64,000 nucleotides of DNA from Flaccisagitta enflata (lineage: Eukaryota; Chaetognatha; Sagittoidea; Aphragmophora). Position numbers and translations under genes: made by a program. The stretch covers positions 29,822,001 to 29,886,000 of the forward strand of contig OZ231127.1 in NCBI GenBank assembly GCA_965153355.1, in the 5' to 3' direction. The notes beneath the pieces were generated by a model. That model was given only the letters and a program-made list of their open reading frames with translations, was not told the DNA's origin and ran no database searches. The first letter of the stretch is position 1; each line of letters starts with the position of its first letter. Shown one piece after another: positions 44,901 through 54,919 of this stretch.

Positions 44901-47713
44901 GATCGGCACTGCTGCAAGCAACATCCCGACTGAATATGGAAACTGGATCCGGTATGATAGAAGAATGTGAAGACTGAAGAGGTACCTCGACTGAAGAGTG
45001 AATGGATGATTCATTTTATCATATTTGACTTGGTTTGATACTTGCGCATATCGAATCTTTTACCAAATGAGTTTGCACTGGGGGCATTTTGTCAAATTAC
45101 CAAACTGGTGGAAGGTCCAGCCTGTGGGACGATTAACGGATTATCCCTCAAATTTTTTGCACATTGCTATTCAACATAGATTAATTTCTTCCCTCGCCGT
45201 CCCTAATTGCAAGTTGGAAATTCAAATTTACACAACCTGGCCCTTATTTTCAGTTCTGCTCTAATTTGGATTTCATCCAAGTTTTTAAATACAGGACAAT
45301 GCAAACCAGAAGATCCTTCTGTCTCTTGGACTCAAGTGATAGTTCAGTTCAACCAATTTGCCTAACATCATCTTCTTTTCCCACTCTTTCCTTTCCAACC
45401 TTCGCAACGCTATGCAATTGATCACGCTTTTCTAAATCCTGTTTCGAGCCATCTCATTCTTGCTCATTGACCTGAAGGTTCTGCCTCGGGTTAGCAACGG
45501 AATGCTACGTGCAGAGTGGAACCACGCGCATACTGAAGTGAGTAAACTGACTCGCTGTCATGCCCCCATTTCAATGACATCTTTATGCGCATCTGGAAGA
45601 ACATGCCATCACCTTTTTTTCGTTTCAAGCAACTAAAGACTAACTGAACACCATCGTTTTAATCCACACCAAGAAGATTTCATTGGTTTTCTTGCCAGTG
45701 CAAAACTGCCACAGTTATCAGAATAGTCTGCTACCAAACAAATTGCGTTCGACTCCAAATCCCGCTGTCAACTTTTCCAATCTCTCAGACAGAAATGGTG
45801 TTTACAACCCCGTTTTTAGCTTTTCTGCAGCCACCAGGACGTTGCCATTGGTGTGCATCACGAGCTTTTCACTAACCATCAACGCTCAAGATCACAACCA
45901 TTCTGCAGCGCCAGCGGTGTTGGCGTCACCGGTTTCTGTCCGCGCACAAGACCTGGGGTTCAGCAGGCAGCGTTGGAGGATACTCGGTGCAGGCATCAGC
46001 ACCTGCTCCGTCAGGTGAGCCGAGTTACGTATGACCTATGTTGTACACTGTTATATCGTTACCGCCTTTTGCTTACCAATCATAACCTCCTTCCCGCATG
46101 TCAACTGACGAGCAACAACTGAAGCCAACGCCAAGAGACGACCTCTCATTTCGCTGCGAAGAATCAAGAACCACTCCGCTGGCTTACGTTAGATTCTTGA
46201 AATCGTTAGGAACAATCGTGTTTTTAGGGACTAAAAACTTATGAAGGGTAAAAGCATATAAGAGCCGATTGTGTGCAATGCGCTGAGCTGTGGGATCAAC
46301 TATAAAGACTCTCCTATAAATGACATTATTCAGTTTTACATTTGCTTTTGTCTGTCATTTGTATTTCATCGCTTATAAATGAAGATGTAAGGGATGTCCT
46401 TAATCATGATATTTGTTACCTCTTAATATCTTTAATTCAAGACCTTACATTGTCCCCTGTGGCTTTTATGCCTGGATTTTATACTAAGACTGTAAGATAG
46501 TTCTCTGGAATAGAGGCCCATATGGTTACATCTTTCGTCCCGCGTGCTTACCTTCCACATTGTATTTCTTTGCATAGTGCCTAGCAGAGAATCGATCAAT
46601 GAAGCCTACAAGCAATTAACTCTCAATAGATATCCAGCTACGTTAGGACTCAAGCGATTGGGTTCAAGCCTACGTGGAAGAAGGTAAGGACCGCAAGATA
46701 TAGGCCCTTACACCTAGTTCGGGTGATACCATGTTCTTGACATTTGACTTGCTCCGTCTAAAACAGTTCCACAACAGATCCTTTACCCAATAATCTTCTT
46801 TTCCTCCGAGCTTTTTGCATTATTTTCTTACAAGTTTTTAGCCTTGCGCTTGAGTTGTTTAAGCTAACTAGTCGAGGCCAAATCGAATGACAAGAATATA
46901 AACTTCCACGTTTCATCGGTTTGAAGTTCCCAAAAGCAAAGGTACACATTTGGATATTCAAAGACCAACTTCCTCTGCTACCTTCAGATAAGAATTCTTC
47001 CCTACACAGTTTATCAGTAGCGAAACAAAAATCCTTCCAAAAATAACGACTTACACATGTAAGGTGAGAAGTTCGCCCAAAGCCTCGTAACGTTTCTGAT
47101 TCTTCGCCTTGTCACCGTGGACGTCGAATTGAAACCCTTCTCCCGTCTTGACATCTTTGAGTCTACCTTCGTCGTCGAACTCGTAACCGTAAGCCTGCCT
47201 TATCACGGTGGCAGCTTTTGTTCCAGACATAGAAGCCTTCTCCGTTTTCTCTTCGTCGTTTTTGTCCTCGCCATTTCGCGCATTCAAGTCGTCATTCAGA
47301 GAATCGGAGCCAACGCTGGATTCGTTTTTCATTTCCAACACGTTGATATTTCTCTCGGCTTTTTCGCCTGTCAGATCGCCTTTGTGATCCATTCTGCAAA
47401 TGTCAGTCTGTGCTGCGTGATTGCCATTAGAGGCGTTCGGCGTGTCAGTCTTCGTATCCATATCGACGTCATCGACGTCAGCCACTTTCTCTTTAATGGG
47501 TTTCATTCTAGTAACATCTTCCACATGCGACGTATTTTGCGAAAATGCCGCGCCGGTCGCCGTTAATAACGATGAGGTGCCGCCGTCACTATCGAGTTTC
47601 GCCGCGTCGAATGTAGGCTCTACTTTCTGATCACGATGGCCGGCAGCCGCGCTGACGTCATCGTCTTCTAGGTCTTCCTGAGATTTCTTTCGCTTTACTT
47701 CCGGTGAAGCCAT
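35927..47713 (-). CDS. ARB2A: ARB2A (FAM172A) cotranscriptional regulator, Arb2 alpha/beta-hydrolase fold
   Basis: ARB2-domain protein; in vertebrates a nuclear factor linked to Argonaute-dependent chromatin and splicing, and in fission yeast Arb2 partners Argonaute. Five exons: 47055-47713, 41315-41462, 37804-38123, 37073-37250, 35927-36067; 1446 nt, 481 aa, all joins in phase. The first 150 residues are Lys/Asp/Ser-rich and not conserved. The family region then runs YGYEFDDEGRL, GEGFQFDVHGDKAKNQKRYEALGELL, VYDLLE, LLLINGNGVVRAGQWARR, LIINDCLDSGTQLPFIR, GWAILVLNTN, VVAHSFGGVVTLDIAAEF (the last crossing the 37804/37250 splice), VKAVAFTDSVHG and STSWSAFDSIFKFLDA. The S-x-G-G nucleophile-elbow-like motif is intact. 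Residues 280-330 include an Asp/Glu/Lys-rich insert. Introns of 5.6 and 3.2 kb carry an LTR retrotransposon, a hAT-like MITE and inverted minisatellites. Confidence 0.95.
36201..36835. repeat. TCTG/TTTC pyrimidine microsatellite
   Basis: About 630 bases of interrupted TCTG, TCTT and TTTC repeats in the last ARB2A intron. It includes a short AGACAGACAGAC inversion at about 36320-36342 that makes a local palindrome. Confidence 0.95.
37001..37060 (-). repeat. Dispersed hairpin/GTCY repeat, copy 7
   Basis: On the minus strand a partial stem (GAGCGACTCTACCAC) is followed by a GTC tetranucleotide tract. It ends about 12 bases from the donor site of the ARB2A exon at 37073. Confidence 0.65.
38320..39275 (+). 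repeat. 22-bp minisatellite (ctattttcctttctgtttctgt)n, left arm
   Basis: About 43 tandem units of a 22-bp pyrimidine-rich motif, with TCTA, TCCA and deletion variants. It lies in the ARB2A intron between exons 2 and 3. Confidence 0.93.
39540..40345 (-). repeat. 22-bp minisatellite in opposite orientation, right arm
   Basis: GGAAAATGGACAGAAACAGA repeats are the reverse complement of the 38320-39275 unit, about 35 copies. The two arrays form a large imperfect inverted repeat separated by about 260 bases of other sequence. Confidence 0.93.
40450..40778. mobile_element. hAT-like MITE, 329 bp, TIR CAGAGATGCAGATTC, 8-bp TSD ACCCCTAC
   Basis: A perfect 15-bp terminal inverted repeat (CAGAGATGCAGATTC and its complement) is flanked by perfect 8-bp direct repeats ACCCCTAC (40442-40449 and 40779-40786). 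CAGAG ends with an 8-bp duplication are hallmarks of the hAT superfamily. The interior is non-coding and GC-rich near both ends (GCTACGCGGCAG). It lies in an ARB2A intron. Confidence 0.9.
41677..42136 (+). repeat. 5' LTR
   Basis: 460 bases, starting TATAAGAGCCGATTG and ending GGCCCTTACA. It contains TATAAAG and TATAAATG boxes that may serve as promoter. Confidence 0.93.
42139..42156 (+). promoter_or_regulatory. Putative tRNA primer-binding site
   Basis: Two bases after the 5' LTR the sequence reads TGGTGCATCGTCATC. TGG pairs with the CCA end of a tRNA. I could not match it to a specific tRNA from memory. Confidence 0.5.
43213..44454 (+). CDS. Gag-like protein of the LTR element, Arg/Asp-repeat tail
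   Basis: 413-residue frame. Residues about 15-190 (LDDLDEWFEIFENAVKLA, then KAWLPIKLDAEARAVFKQIP, YAQTKAQLKDRLVDP, SFQALATRVKRAVDNYEK, DRTIENAMELASRVK) have the helical layout of retrotransposon capsid proteins. From about 225 on it is a tandem Arg/Asp/Tyr repeat (RDRYPD units) ending in an acidic Ser/Glu patch and a basic tail. No CCHC zinc knuckle is present; the Arg-rich repeat could replace it for RNA binding, which is inference. No frame for protease or polymerase follows. The 200 bases before the ATG are rich in CAA/AAC and may form part of the leader. Confidence 0.85.
   Translation: MATNERASSIPVDTFRTRLDDLDEWFEIFENAVKLAMNPSTDERKAELSKAWLPIKLDAEARAVFKQIPSTLDYAQTKAQLKDRLVDPNEVYKWKAMKSQIIWDGKESFQALATRVKRAVDNYEKELDDNGKKWAYFFRFRESLPEIPHQDYIDMSLTKKDRTIENAMELASRVKMTQKDQEPAKESKQVAFTGLAMDDDRIGGLELAVAQLGTELKNLPLRDRRYDQDRISSRHNQNYGSNRDYHRHHEQPRDPSFGGDRNNHRNPPLSHRNHYDDRNRYDDRDRYDERSRYPDRDRYPDRDRYPDRDCYPDRDRFPDRDRFPDRNPNDDRNPNDDRNRYGDRKPCDQNERYQSGRDNRRDYDNDHDRNYCDRNFADEYSDSSEEEDARLNACLERLTKKKEARLARQGRHQ
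46243..46254 (+). promoter_or_regulatory. Putative polypurine tract
   Basis: GAAGGGTAAAAG lies two bases before the 3' LTR. Its position and purine content fit a plus-strand priming site; one T interrupts it. Confidence 0.5.
46257..46712 (+). repeat. 3' LTR
   Basis: 456 bases, same termini as the 5' LTR, with a 4-base deletion (CAATCAAGCG versus CAAGCG) and six substitutions relative to it. Confidence 0.93.
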
Positions 47714-48692
47714 TATAGTTTTCCTCTTTTTAATTAGTTCTTCGTTAGTAATTTCTTTCTATCCTCTGCTTCCTATCGATGCGAGAAAGAGTGCGAGGAT
47801 AGAAATCAATGCGGGAAATTTGCAGTCATGTCATTCTGTGCATCATTTGTCATTTTTATTCCGAACTCTTTCCCGTGGAAATTTCAGATTCTATTGATCA
47901 CCTCATTACTAAGGAAATAAACAGTGGTAAACATTTAGCCAGCAGATAACCTGATCAATAATCATTATCGTTAAACGATTCGAACAATCAAATTATGTAT
48001 CAATGCGTTGTACCTAAACGGACCACACTCTTGCATATCATACCGTACACGCAGACACACACAAAAAGCATGAATCACACAAATCTTAAAAAACCCTGAG
48101 AAGAAAACGTTGACATTCCTTCTCCACAGGGAAATTATGGTAGATTTCCTCTATAAAATCTAAACTACGGAATGTTCTATGTAAGCAAAATACATAAGTG
48201 TATATAAAAAGATGATGTTCATGACCGTGTTTAAGAGTAACAACGATGACGGCTGTACAGATATAGGCGAAAAAGCCGCCTTTGCGCCTTTCACAATTGC
48301 CAATAAACATTGACGTCATCAATCCAGAGAATTAATGAGCCAGTTTTCATCACTACGAGTAACGAGGAAAAGTTTAACAATGAAACAAATTTCTCCTCTT
48401 AGGCAGTTTCACTCGCACCCTCCACCTACCCAGTCCGTCATTTGAATTGAAAAGAGCCTTGCAACAACCGATGGAGGATCCTAACTTATTTCTTGTTCAG
48501 CTTGAATCGGCTTCATACTGTACATGATAGATTGACTAACTCCAGTGGTAATTTAGGGAAACCTAAGCCTTGTGGTTAGTAATTAATTACCATTACAGGC
48601 AAATCTGTTACATTGCAAGTCTCGAATTTAGTGCGCGCGTCACTATCATTATATCAGCAACCATAACATATTAAGTCTCCCGTACATTCAAT
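47714..48692. other. Intergenic gap between ARB2A and borealin
   Basis: About 980 bases to the right of the ARB2A ATG and left of the borealin stop. No exon, RNA gene or repeat was recognised. Confidence 0.6.
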
Positions 48693-50505
48693 CTACGGTT
48701 TGGTTTTCATTTTCATCATTCTGTCGATCTGCGCTTGAATTTTCTTCAACTCTGGGGTCCCTAAATCCGACAAATCCTGGGCCAAGGGACTGCCCGACTT
48801 GGATTCCTGATAGAGGACCAACTTGCTGGCCAGATTAGGATTCTCGATTTCCGATCTCCGCGGCGCTCGCGTGTTGGACGGCGTGCAGGCGACAAGCGGA
48901 GCGCGACTTCCGGCGGGCGTCTCGAACGCGCCAAGTTTCGACACCGGGGCCGAATGGGCGGGAGTTTCCATCAGTTTTTTCGTCGAGGTGGCGTTGATGG
49001 CGGCGTTCTTGGCCGGCAACGGCGCTAAAGTATCTGAAGATTCTTGGTTCTCCTCGTCGGAATGGCGTTTGCGCGGAGAAGACGACGAAGATGATGAGGA
49101 CGGGGTTATTTTAGCCGGCATTGGCTCATCCGTGGAAGCGACCATCCCCGCGTTCTTGTGGTTATTATTTTTATTAACATCGTCGTTGTTGTCGCTCTTG
49201 CCGGCGCCACCTTTCGTTGTCTTGTCGCCGGATTTTCCCGTCGTGACAGATTTGGGGTTGAGGTCGGTGTCTGTATCGAGAAGATTGTCGAGACTGTCGT
49301 CGGCGGAGGCGAATTGGCGATTATAAATGGCGATGTCGCCTTTGTACTTATCCATAAACTCGGTCAATTTCATCGACATCACCTGTGAAAGCAAAAAAGG
49401 GACGAGTGAAAGGACTATGAATTAGCATCTGTTATAGGCGGGATTCTGTTAGTAGCGGGTCCGTTAGAGCGGGGTTCATCTGTAACTTTATCAAAAATCT
49501 AGAGAACAGTCATTTGCCCAAAAAACTAGAATTATTCAATTTGGGTAGAAAAAGGGAAATAATATAAAAACATTAGATTTTACAAAATTGGTGAGCCAAT
49601 GAACCATCCATAAAAATGTTGTTAGGTCAAGTAAAGACCTGCGGTGGAATCTTCATTCTGTATAGAGCCCATTCTTGTTCCAACTTTTGGACCATCTCTT
49701 TCTCACGGGCGTTCATAGCTTTGATGTTGCTCTCCGTCTGAAGGTCGAAGTCTTTCAAGTAAATCTCCAACTTGGCGCGTCGGTCTTCCTTGGATCCTGA
49801 TTAAGGAAAGTCCGCGTTAGTTTCAATGCATGAATGTACGTCCAATTAGTAATCGTGTAGTCGGTTATGGATTTGACGTAGGCCGACTATAATTGGCACA
49901 ATTACCCGCAAAGTGGGTTACATGCAACAAGCCCATTATCATCAAATCTTGTGACCAATTTTCGAATATTTCGACAAATAAAATGGATTCGTGGATTGTT
50001 AATTTGCGACAATGAAAGTAGCCCAAGAGCGAACGGTGTACAGGTGAAATAAGTAAAAGTATCATAGGATGATTATAAACGGGACGGTTACTGAAATATC
50101 CGATGCCGACATGGGTTTTCACAATATTTACCAGTGTTACGTGACAAACTCCGGGAATAAAATTAATTTACCTGCAACTGGCGCTGCAACAAAAAAGAAA
50201 GTAACATCTATTGAATTTATGCCCCCTTCCTGACATCATATTTCGAAACGGTAGGGCTTGATTGAGGTAATGGACTATAGGTCACCTGTACTTCTTCTTG
50301 CACAAGTTAATTTTTACTCTGAAATACTCTGCCTGGAATATTCTAATATATTTTTCTATGGATGCGAAGTGGTTGTCTAGTGCAAGTAGAAGGGTGAAAA
50401 CAGGGTTTTTCATCTATACCCACCAGGTGCGGGCGCGACTTCACTGGATCCATTCCGTTTCGAATTCCGAGTCTTAGTTTGCGAAGACTTCCGCTCACGA
50501 GGCAT
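48693..50505 (-). CDS. CDCA8: Borealin (cell division cycle associated 8)
   Basis: Subunit of the chromosomal passenger complex with Aurora B, INCENP and survivin. Exons: 50424-50505, a 12-base microexon 50172-50183, 49639-49796, 48693-49382; 942 nt, 313 aa, all in phase. The start MPRERKSSQTKTR is basic, as in vertebrate borealin. The conserved N-terminal helix KLEIYLKDFDLQTESNIKAM is followed by EWALYRMKIPPQ and continues into MKLTEFMDKY, matching the INCENP/survivin-binding helix layout. The middle is Ser/Asn-rich and disordered, with several Ser/Thr-Pro sites. The C-terminal GSPLAQDLSDLGTPELKKIQ resembles the borealin dimerisation end. The microexon has a strong acceptor (TTTTTTGTTGCAG) and donor (GTAAATT); skipping it would also keep frame, removing four residues. 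A fold-back element ends 70 bases upstream of the ATG. Confidence 0.88.
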
Positions 50506-50575
50506 CTTTAATTCTTCTAAAATTGAGGGGATACATTAGCAACGATAGGTTTGAAGATAAAAACTCAGCAAGATG

Positions 50576-51197
50576 CAGGGTGGAGAAAGCTAAAAACTTT
50601 TTAGCATTATTTTAGCAACTTTTTAGCAGCTTTTTAGCAACTTTTTAGCAACTTTCTAGCACCGGGTTCCCCTTAAATTTTTGGGTGCTAAAAAGATTTT
50701 AGCAGAATTTTAGCACTTTTATTTCTGCTAAAAACTTTGTTTTTGCTAAAAAGTTGCTAAAATGTATTTTGCCAATAGAAATTTTTGCTAAAAAGTTTTT
50801 AGCTAAAAAGTCTATTGCTTAAAATTTTCTCGCTTTAACTTTTTTAGCTAAAAAGTGTTTTGCTAAAAAGTTTTTTTGCTAAGATGCTTCTTGCTAAAAT
50901 CTTTTTAACAACTTTTTAGCAATTCTTATTTCAGCAAGGTTCAAACCTGAAACTTTTTAGCATTTTTTGGCATTTAGCTGTTTTTATTTTAGCAATTCTA
51001 GACCAGTATTGAAGATTTTAGCACTTTTAAAAAGTGCTAAAAACTTTCTAGCAGGAAAATTTTTGCTAAAAACCTTTTAGCAGGAAAATTTTTGCTAAAA
51101 ACTTTTTAGCGGTGAAAATTTGTGCTAAAAAGTTGCTAAAAAGCTGCTAAAAAGTTGCTAAAAAGTTGCTAAAAAGTTTTTAGCTTTCGCCACCCTG
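50576..51197. mobile_element. 622-bp fold-back element, ends CAGGGTGG, TSD AAGATG
   Basis: The left end CAGGGTGGAGAAAGCTAAA and the right end are inverted, and AAGATG flanks both sides (50570-50575 and 51198-51203). The interior is built from reiterated TTTTTAGCAAC in the left half and GCTAAAAAGTT in the right half, so the halves pair along most of their length. CAGGG ends suggest hAT ancestry, though the visible duplication is 6 rather than 8 bases. Confidence 0.82.
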
Positions 51198-51264
51198 AAG
51201 ATGACAGAAAAATATGACAGAAAAAGCTTAAAAACAACAGTCCTCGACTGTAGTCTATTTGGTG

Positions 51265-52372
51265 TCCGACCCGGCTACTCAAGTCTGACCCGGCTACTCA
51301 AGTCTGACCCGGCTACTCAAGTCTGACCCGGCTACTCAAGTCTGACCCGGCTACTCAAGTCTGACCCGGCTACTCAAGTCTGACCCGGCTACTCAAGTCT
51401 GACCCGGCTACTCAGTCTGACCCGGCTACTCAGTCTGACCCGGCTACTCAGTCTGACCCGGCTACTCAGTCTGACCCGGCTACTCAGTCTGACCCGGCTA
51501 CTCAGTCTGACCCGGCTACTCAGTCTGACCCGGCTACTCAGTCTGACCCGGCTACTCAGTCTGACCCGGCTACTCAGTCTGACCGGCTACTCAGTCTGAC
51601 CCGGCTACTCAGTCTGACCGGCTACTCAGTCTGACCCGGCTACTCAGTCTGACCCGGCTACTCAGTCTGACCCGGCTACTCAGTCTGACCCGGCTGCTCA
51701 GTCTGACCCGGCTACTCAGTCTGACCCGGCTACTCAGTCTGACCCGGCTACTCAGTCTGACCCGGCTACTCAGTCTGACCCGGCTACTCAGTCTGACCCG
51801 GCTACTCAGTCTGACCCGGCTACTCAGTCTGACCCGGCTACTCAGTCTGACCCGGCTACTCAGTCTGACCCGGCTACTCAGTCTGACCCGGCTACTCAGT
51901 CTGACCCGGCTACTCAGTCTGACCCGGCTACTCAGTCTGACCCGGCTACTCAGTCTGACCCGGCTACTCAGTCTGACCCGGCTACTCAGTCTGACCCGGC
52001 TACTCAGTCTGACCCAGCTACTCAGTCTGACCCAGCTACTCAGTCTGACCCAGCTACTCAGTCTGACCCAGCTACTCAGTCTGACCCAGCTACTCAGTCT
52101 GACCCAGCTACTCAGTCTGACCCAGCTACTCAGTCTGACCCAGCTACTCAGTCTGACCCAGCTACTCAGTCTGACCCAGCTACTCAGTCTGACCCAGCTA
52201 CTCAGTCTGACCCAGCTACTCAATCTGACCCAGCTACTCAGTCTGACCCAGCTACTCAGTCTGACCCAGCTACTCAGTCTGACCCAGCTACTCAGTCTGA
52301 CCCAGCTACTCAGTCTGACCCAGCTACTCAGTCTGACCCAGCTACTCAGTCTGACCCAGCTACCCATTGCAT
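51265..52372. repeat. 18-bp minisatellite (ctgacccggctactcagt)n
   Basis: About 60 copies. The first eight or so are 19 bp (CTCAAGT), the middle block is 18 bp with CCCGGCT, and from about 52010 on the unit carries CCCAGCT. Two units have a one-base deletion (51581 and 51616). Followed by about four degenerate CATGATGGCATACC repeats. Confidence 0.95.
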
Positions 52373-52619
52373 ACCTTAAAGTCCATGATGGCATACCCTG
52401 AAGTTCATGGTGGCAACTTTGCAGCCCATGATGGCATACCTTGAAGCCCATGATGGCATTCCTTGAAGTCCATGAAAGCAGATAACAAAAAATTTTCAAA
52501 TTTTTCAAAAAAATCAAAAAATTTAAAAAAAAAAAATTAAAAAATTAAAAAATTAAAAAATTAAAAAATAAAAATTAAAAATTAAAAAAATTTTGGCTCG
52601 ATTTAACAATAGCTGTCTT

Positions 52620-52800
52620 ATTTTTGAGCAGTGGGAGCAGTGGCTTGCCACTGCCCAATGGGCAGTGGGGAGTGGGCAGTGGGCAATGGGCAGTGGGGAG
52701 TGGGGAGTGGGCAGTGGGCAGTGGGGAGTGGGGAGTGGGCAGTGGGGAGTGGGACGTAGGGAGTGGCTGAAGGGCAGTGGAGAGTAGGCACTGGGCAGTG
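52620..52800 (+). repeat. GTGGGGAGTGGGCA-type minisatellite, array 1
   Basis: A short array of 7-bp AGTGGGG / AGTGGGC units next to an AT-rich block. Confidence 0.85.
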
Positions 52801-53244
52801 TTAAGTTAAAGTAGTGTGTGGTGAATAGATTTAATTAACCACGTACCCTAAGCAAAAAGTTGATTAACTGAATGAGACATAATTATGACATACCTGAGAT
52901 TTTTTTTTGTCCATTCATGGTGGGATTCACCAACACCATAATATTTTCTTTAAGAAACCTTAAAAAGGAAGCTACCTTGAAATGGAAACAGAACTTTTGC
53001 CAATTGAATGAAGGAGAGATTTGAGGGAGAAGTCGCTGTAATTGATTCGAGTCAACTGAATGCAGCGGCGGCGCTGCGACGCAGTGGCGCGGTGATGCGC
53101 GAAGCTGCAGCAATGTGCGAGGCTGCGGCGATGAAAGATGCGGTGATTTCAGAGCGATGGGAAAGGCACCAACGAATGTTCGGTTTAGTATCCTGAATAA
53201 AAATGGGAAAATCTGAAAAAATCAGTACAATGCAATCACATGTC

Positions 53245-54090
53245 CACAACTTAACCTCAACCTTAAACTTAACCTCAACCTTAAACTTAACCTCAACCTT
53301 AAACTTAACCTCAACCTTAAACTTAACCTCAACCTTAAATTTAACCTCAACCCTAAACCTAACCTCAACCCTAAACCTAACCTCAACCCTAAACCTAACC
53401 TCAACCCTAAACCTAACCTCAACCCTAAACCTAACCTCAACCCTAAACCTAACCTCAACCCTAAACCTAACCTCAACCCTAAACCTAACCTCAACCCTAA
53501 ACCTAACCTCAACCCTAAACCTAACCTCAACCCTAAACCTAACCTCAACCCTAAACCTAACCTCAACCCTAAACCTAACCTCAACCCTAAACCTAACCTC
53601 AACCCTAAACCTAACCTCAACCCTAAACCTAACCTCAACCCTAAACCTAACCTCAACCCTAAACCTAACCTCAACCCTAAACCTAACCTCAACCCTAAAC
53701 CTAACCTCAACCCTAAACCTAACCTCAACCCTAAACCTAACCTCAACCCTAAACCTAAACACAACCCTAAACCTAACCTCAACCCTAAACCCAACCTCAA
53801 CCCTAAACCCCAACCTCAACCCTAAACCTAACCTCAACCCTAAACCTAACCTCAACCCTAAACCTAACCTCAACCCTAAACCTAACCTCAACCCTAAACC
53901 TAACCTCAACCCTAAACCTAACCTCAACCCTAAACCTAACCTCAACCCTAAACCTAACCTCAACCTGAAACCTAACCTCAACCTGAAACCTAACCTCAAC
54001 CTGAAACCTAACCTCAACCCTAAACCTAACCTAAACCTTAAACCTAACCTCAACCCTAAACTTAACCTCAACCCCAAATCCCTATCTTCT
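53245..54090 (+). repeat. Telomere-like 18-bp minisatellite (cctcaaccctaaacctaa)n
   Basis: About 46 copies of an 18-bp unit containing CCCTAAACCTAA, two steps close to the CCCTAA telomere repeat plus a CCTCAA variant. Edge copies carry CTTAAACTTAA and CTGAAAC changes while the core is homogeneous. Long open frames on both strands are artefacts of the period. Confidence 0.93.
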
Positions 54091-54319
54091 ACCTATTTCC
54101 ACGGTGATGCGAAGATGAGATGGGATAAGAAGTTGGAAAGATGCTAAGATGGGATGCGAAGAGAATAGCGAGGTCCAAATATTAAGATGAAACTGCAGGC
54201 GAAATCGTCATTGAAGCGGTGCAAAACGGAGCTCGAAGAGAATTGTAAAACCTGGACTAGGATGTTATTAGCTATATTCCTAATTTCCTGCAACTAAAAT
54301 CGGGATATTAACGGGTAGT

Positions 54320-54655
54320 TTGGAGAAGCGAGTAGTGGCAAGTGGAGTGGGGAGTTGGCAGTGGGGAGTGAGAAGTGGGGAATTGGCAGTGGGGAGTGGG
54401 AAGTGAGGAGTGGCAAGTGGCATGTGGCAAGTAGGGAGTGGCAAAGTGGGGAGTGGCAAGTGAGGAGTGGCAAGTGGGGAGTGGCAAGTGGGGAGTGGCA
54501 AGTGGGGAGTGGCAAGTGAGGAGTGGCAGGTGAGGAGTGGCAAGTGGGGAGTGGCAAGTGGGGAGTGGCAAGTGGGGAGTGGCAAGTGGGGAGTGGCAAG
54601 TGGGGAGTGGCAAGTAGGGAGTGGGGAGTGGCAAGTGGGGAGTGGCAAGTGGATT
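54320..54655 (+). repeat. 14-bp minisatellite (gagtggcaagtggg)n, array 2
   Basis: About 23 copies of a 14-bp unit with minor variants. Confidence 0.93.
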
Positions 54656-54919
54656 TTCTTTGAGTATAATCCAATCCTCCAAACACATCAAACTAACCAC
54701 AGTTAAGACCATCAAGGTGAAATAAAACCATCAAATGATCATAAATATGACAATATAAATATAACTATGAAATTTAGACAACAAGAATAGTAAGAATAAC
54801 TGGAAATCAAACCAATGAAAAGATAACGTTGCTAATCATAAACGCATTAATGACTGTTTGCAATATGCAAATGAGATTCTGGCGAAGCTCCTTTGCTAAC
54901 CGGTTCTACTTTGCCACAG

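Larger units (their letters stand above)
41677..46712 (+). mobile_element. Complete non-autonomous LTR retrotransposon, TSD CCTAG
   Basis: Two direct LTRs (460 and 456 bp) flank a 4.1-kb interior. The whole is bounded by a perfect 5-bp duplication CCTAG (41672-41676 and 46713-46717). LTR termini TATAAG...CTTACA form an imperfect inverted repeat. By eye the LTRs differ at six positions plus one 4-base indel, so insertion is recent. The interior holds a single long gag-like frame; no protease, reverse transcriptase, RNase H or integrase was seen. It inserted in antisense orientation into ARB2A intron 1. Mobilisation would need enzymes from a related complete element. Confidence 0.93.

Noticed and set aside
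50550-50555. TTTGAA (possible CHR cell-cycle element) upstream of borealin
   Set aside because: Six-base match, expected often by chance, with no CDE or E2F partner seen; not listed as a site.
51265-52372. Direct-repeat array considered as a CRISPR
   Set aside because: Units are contiguous without spacers and the DNA is eukaryotic.
51609-52517. 302-codon frame with SSWVRL/SSRVRL repeats
   Set aside because: Artefact of the 18-bp ctgacccggctactcagt array.
53008-53196. 62-codon Ala-rich plus-strand frame between minisatellites
   Set aside because: Short, low-complexity, no splice partners or recognisable motif.
53052-54147. Frames of 192-341 codons on both strands (NLTSTL, RLGLGL, VRFRVE repeats)
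   Set aside because: Same cause: telomere-like 18-bp array open on both strands.
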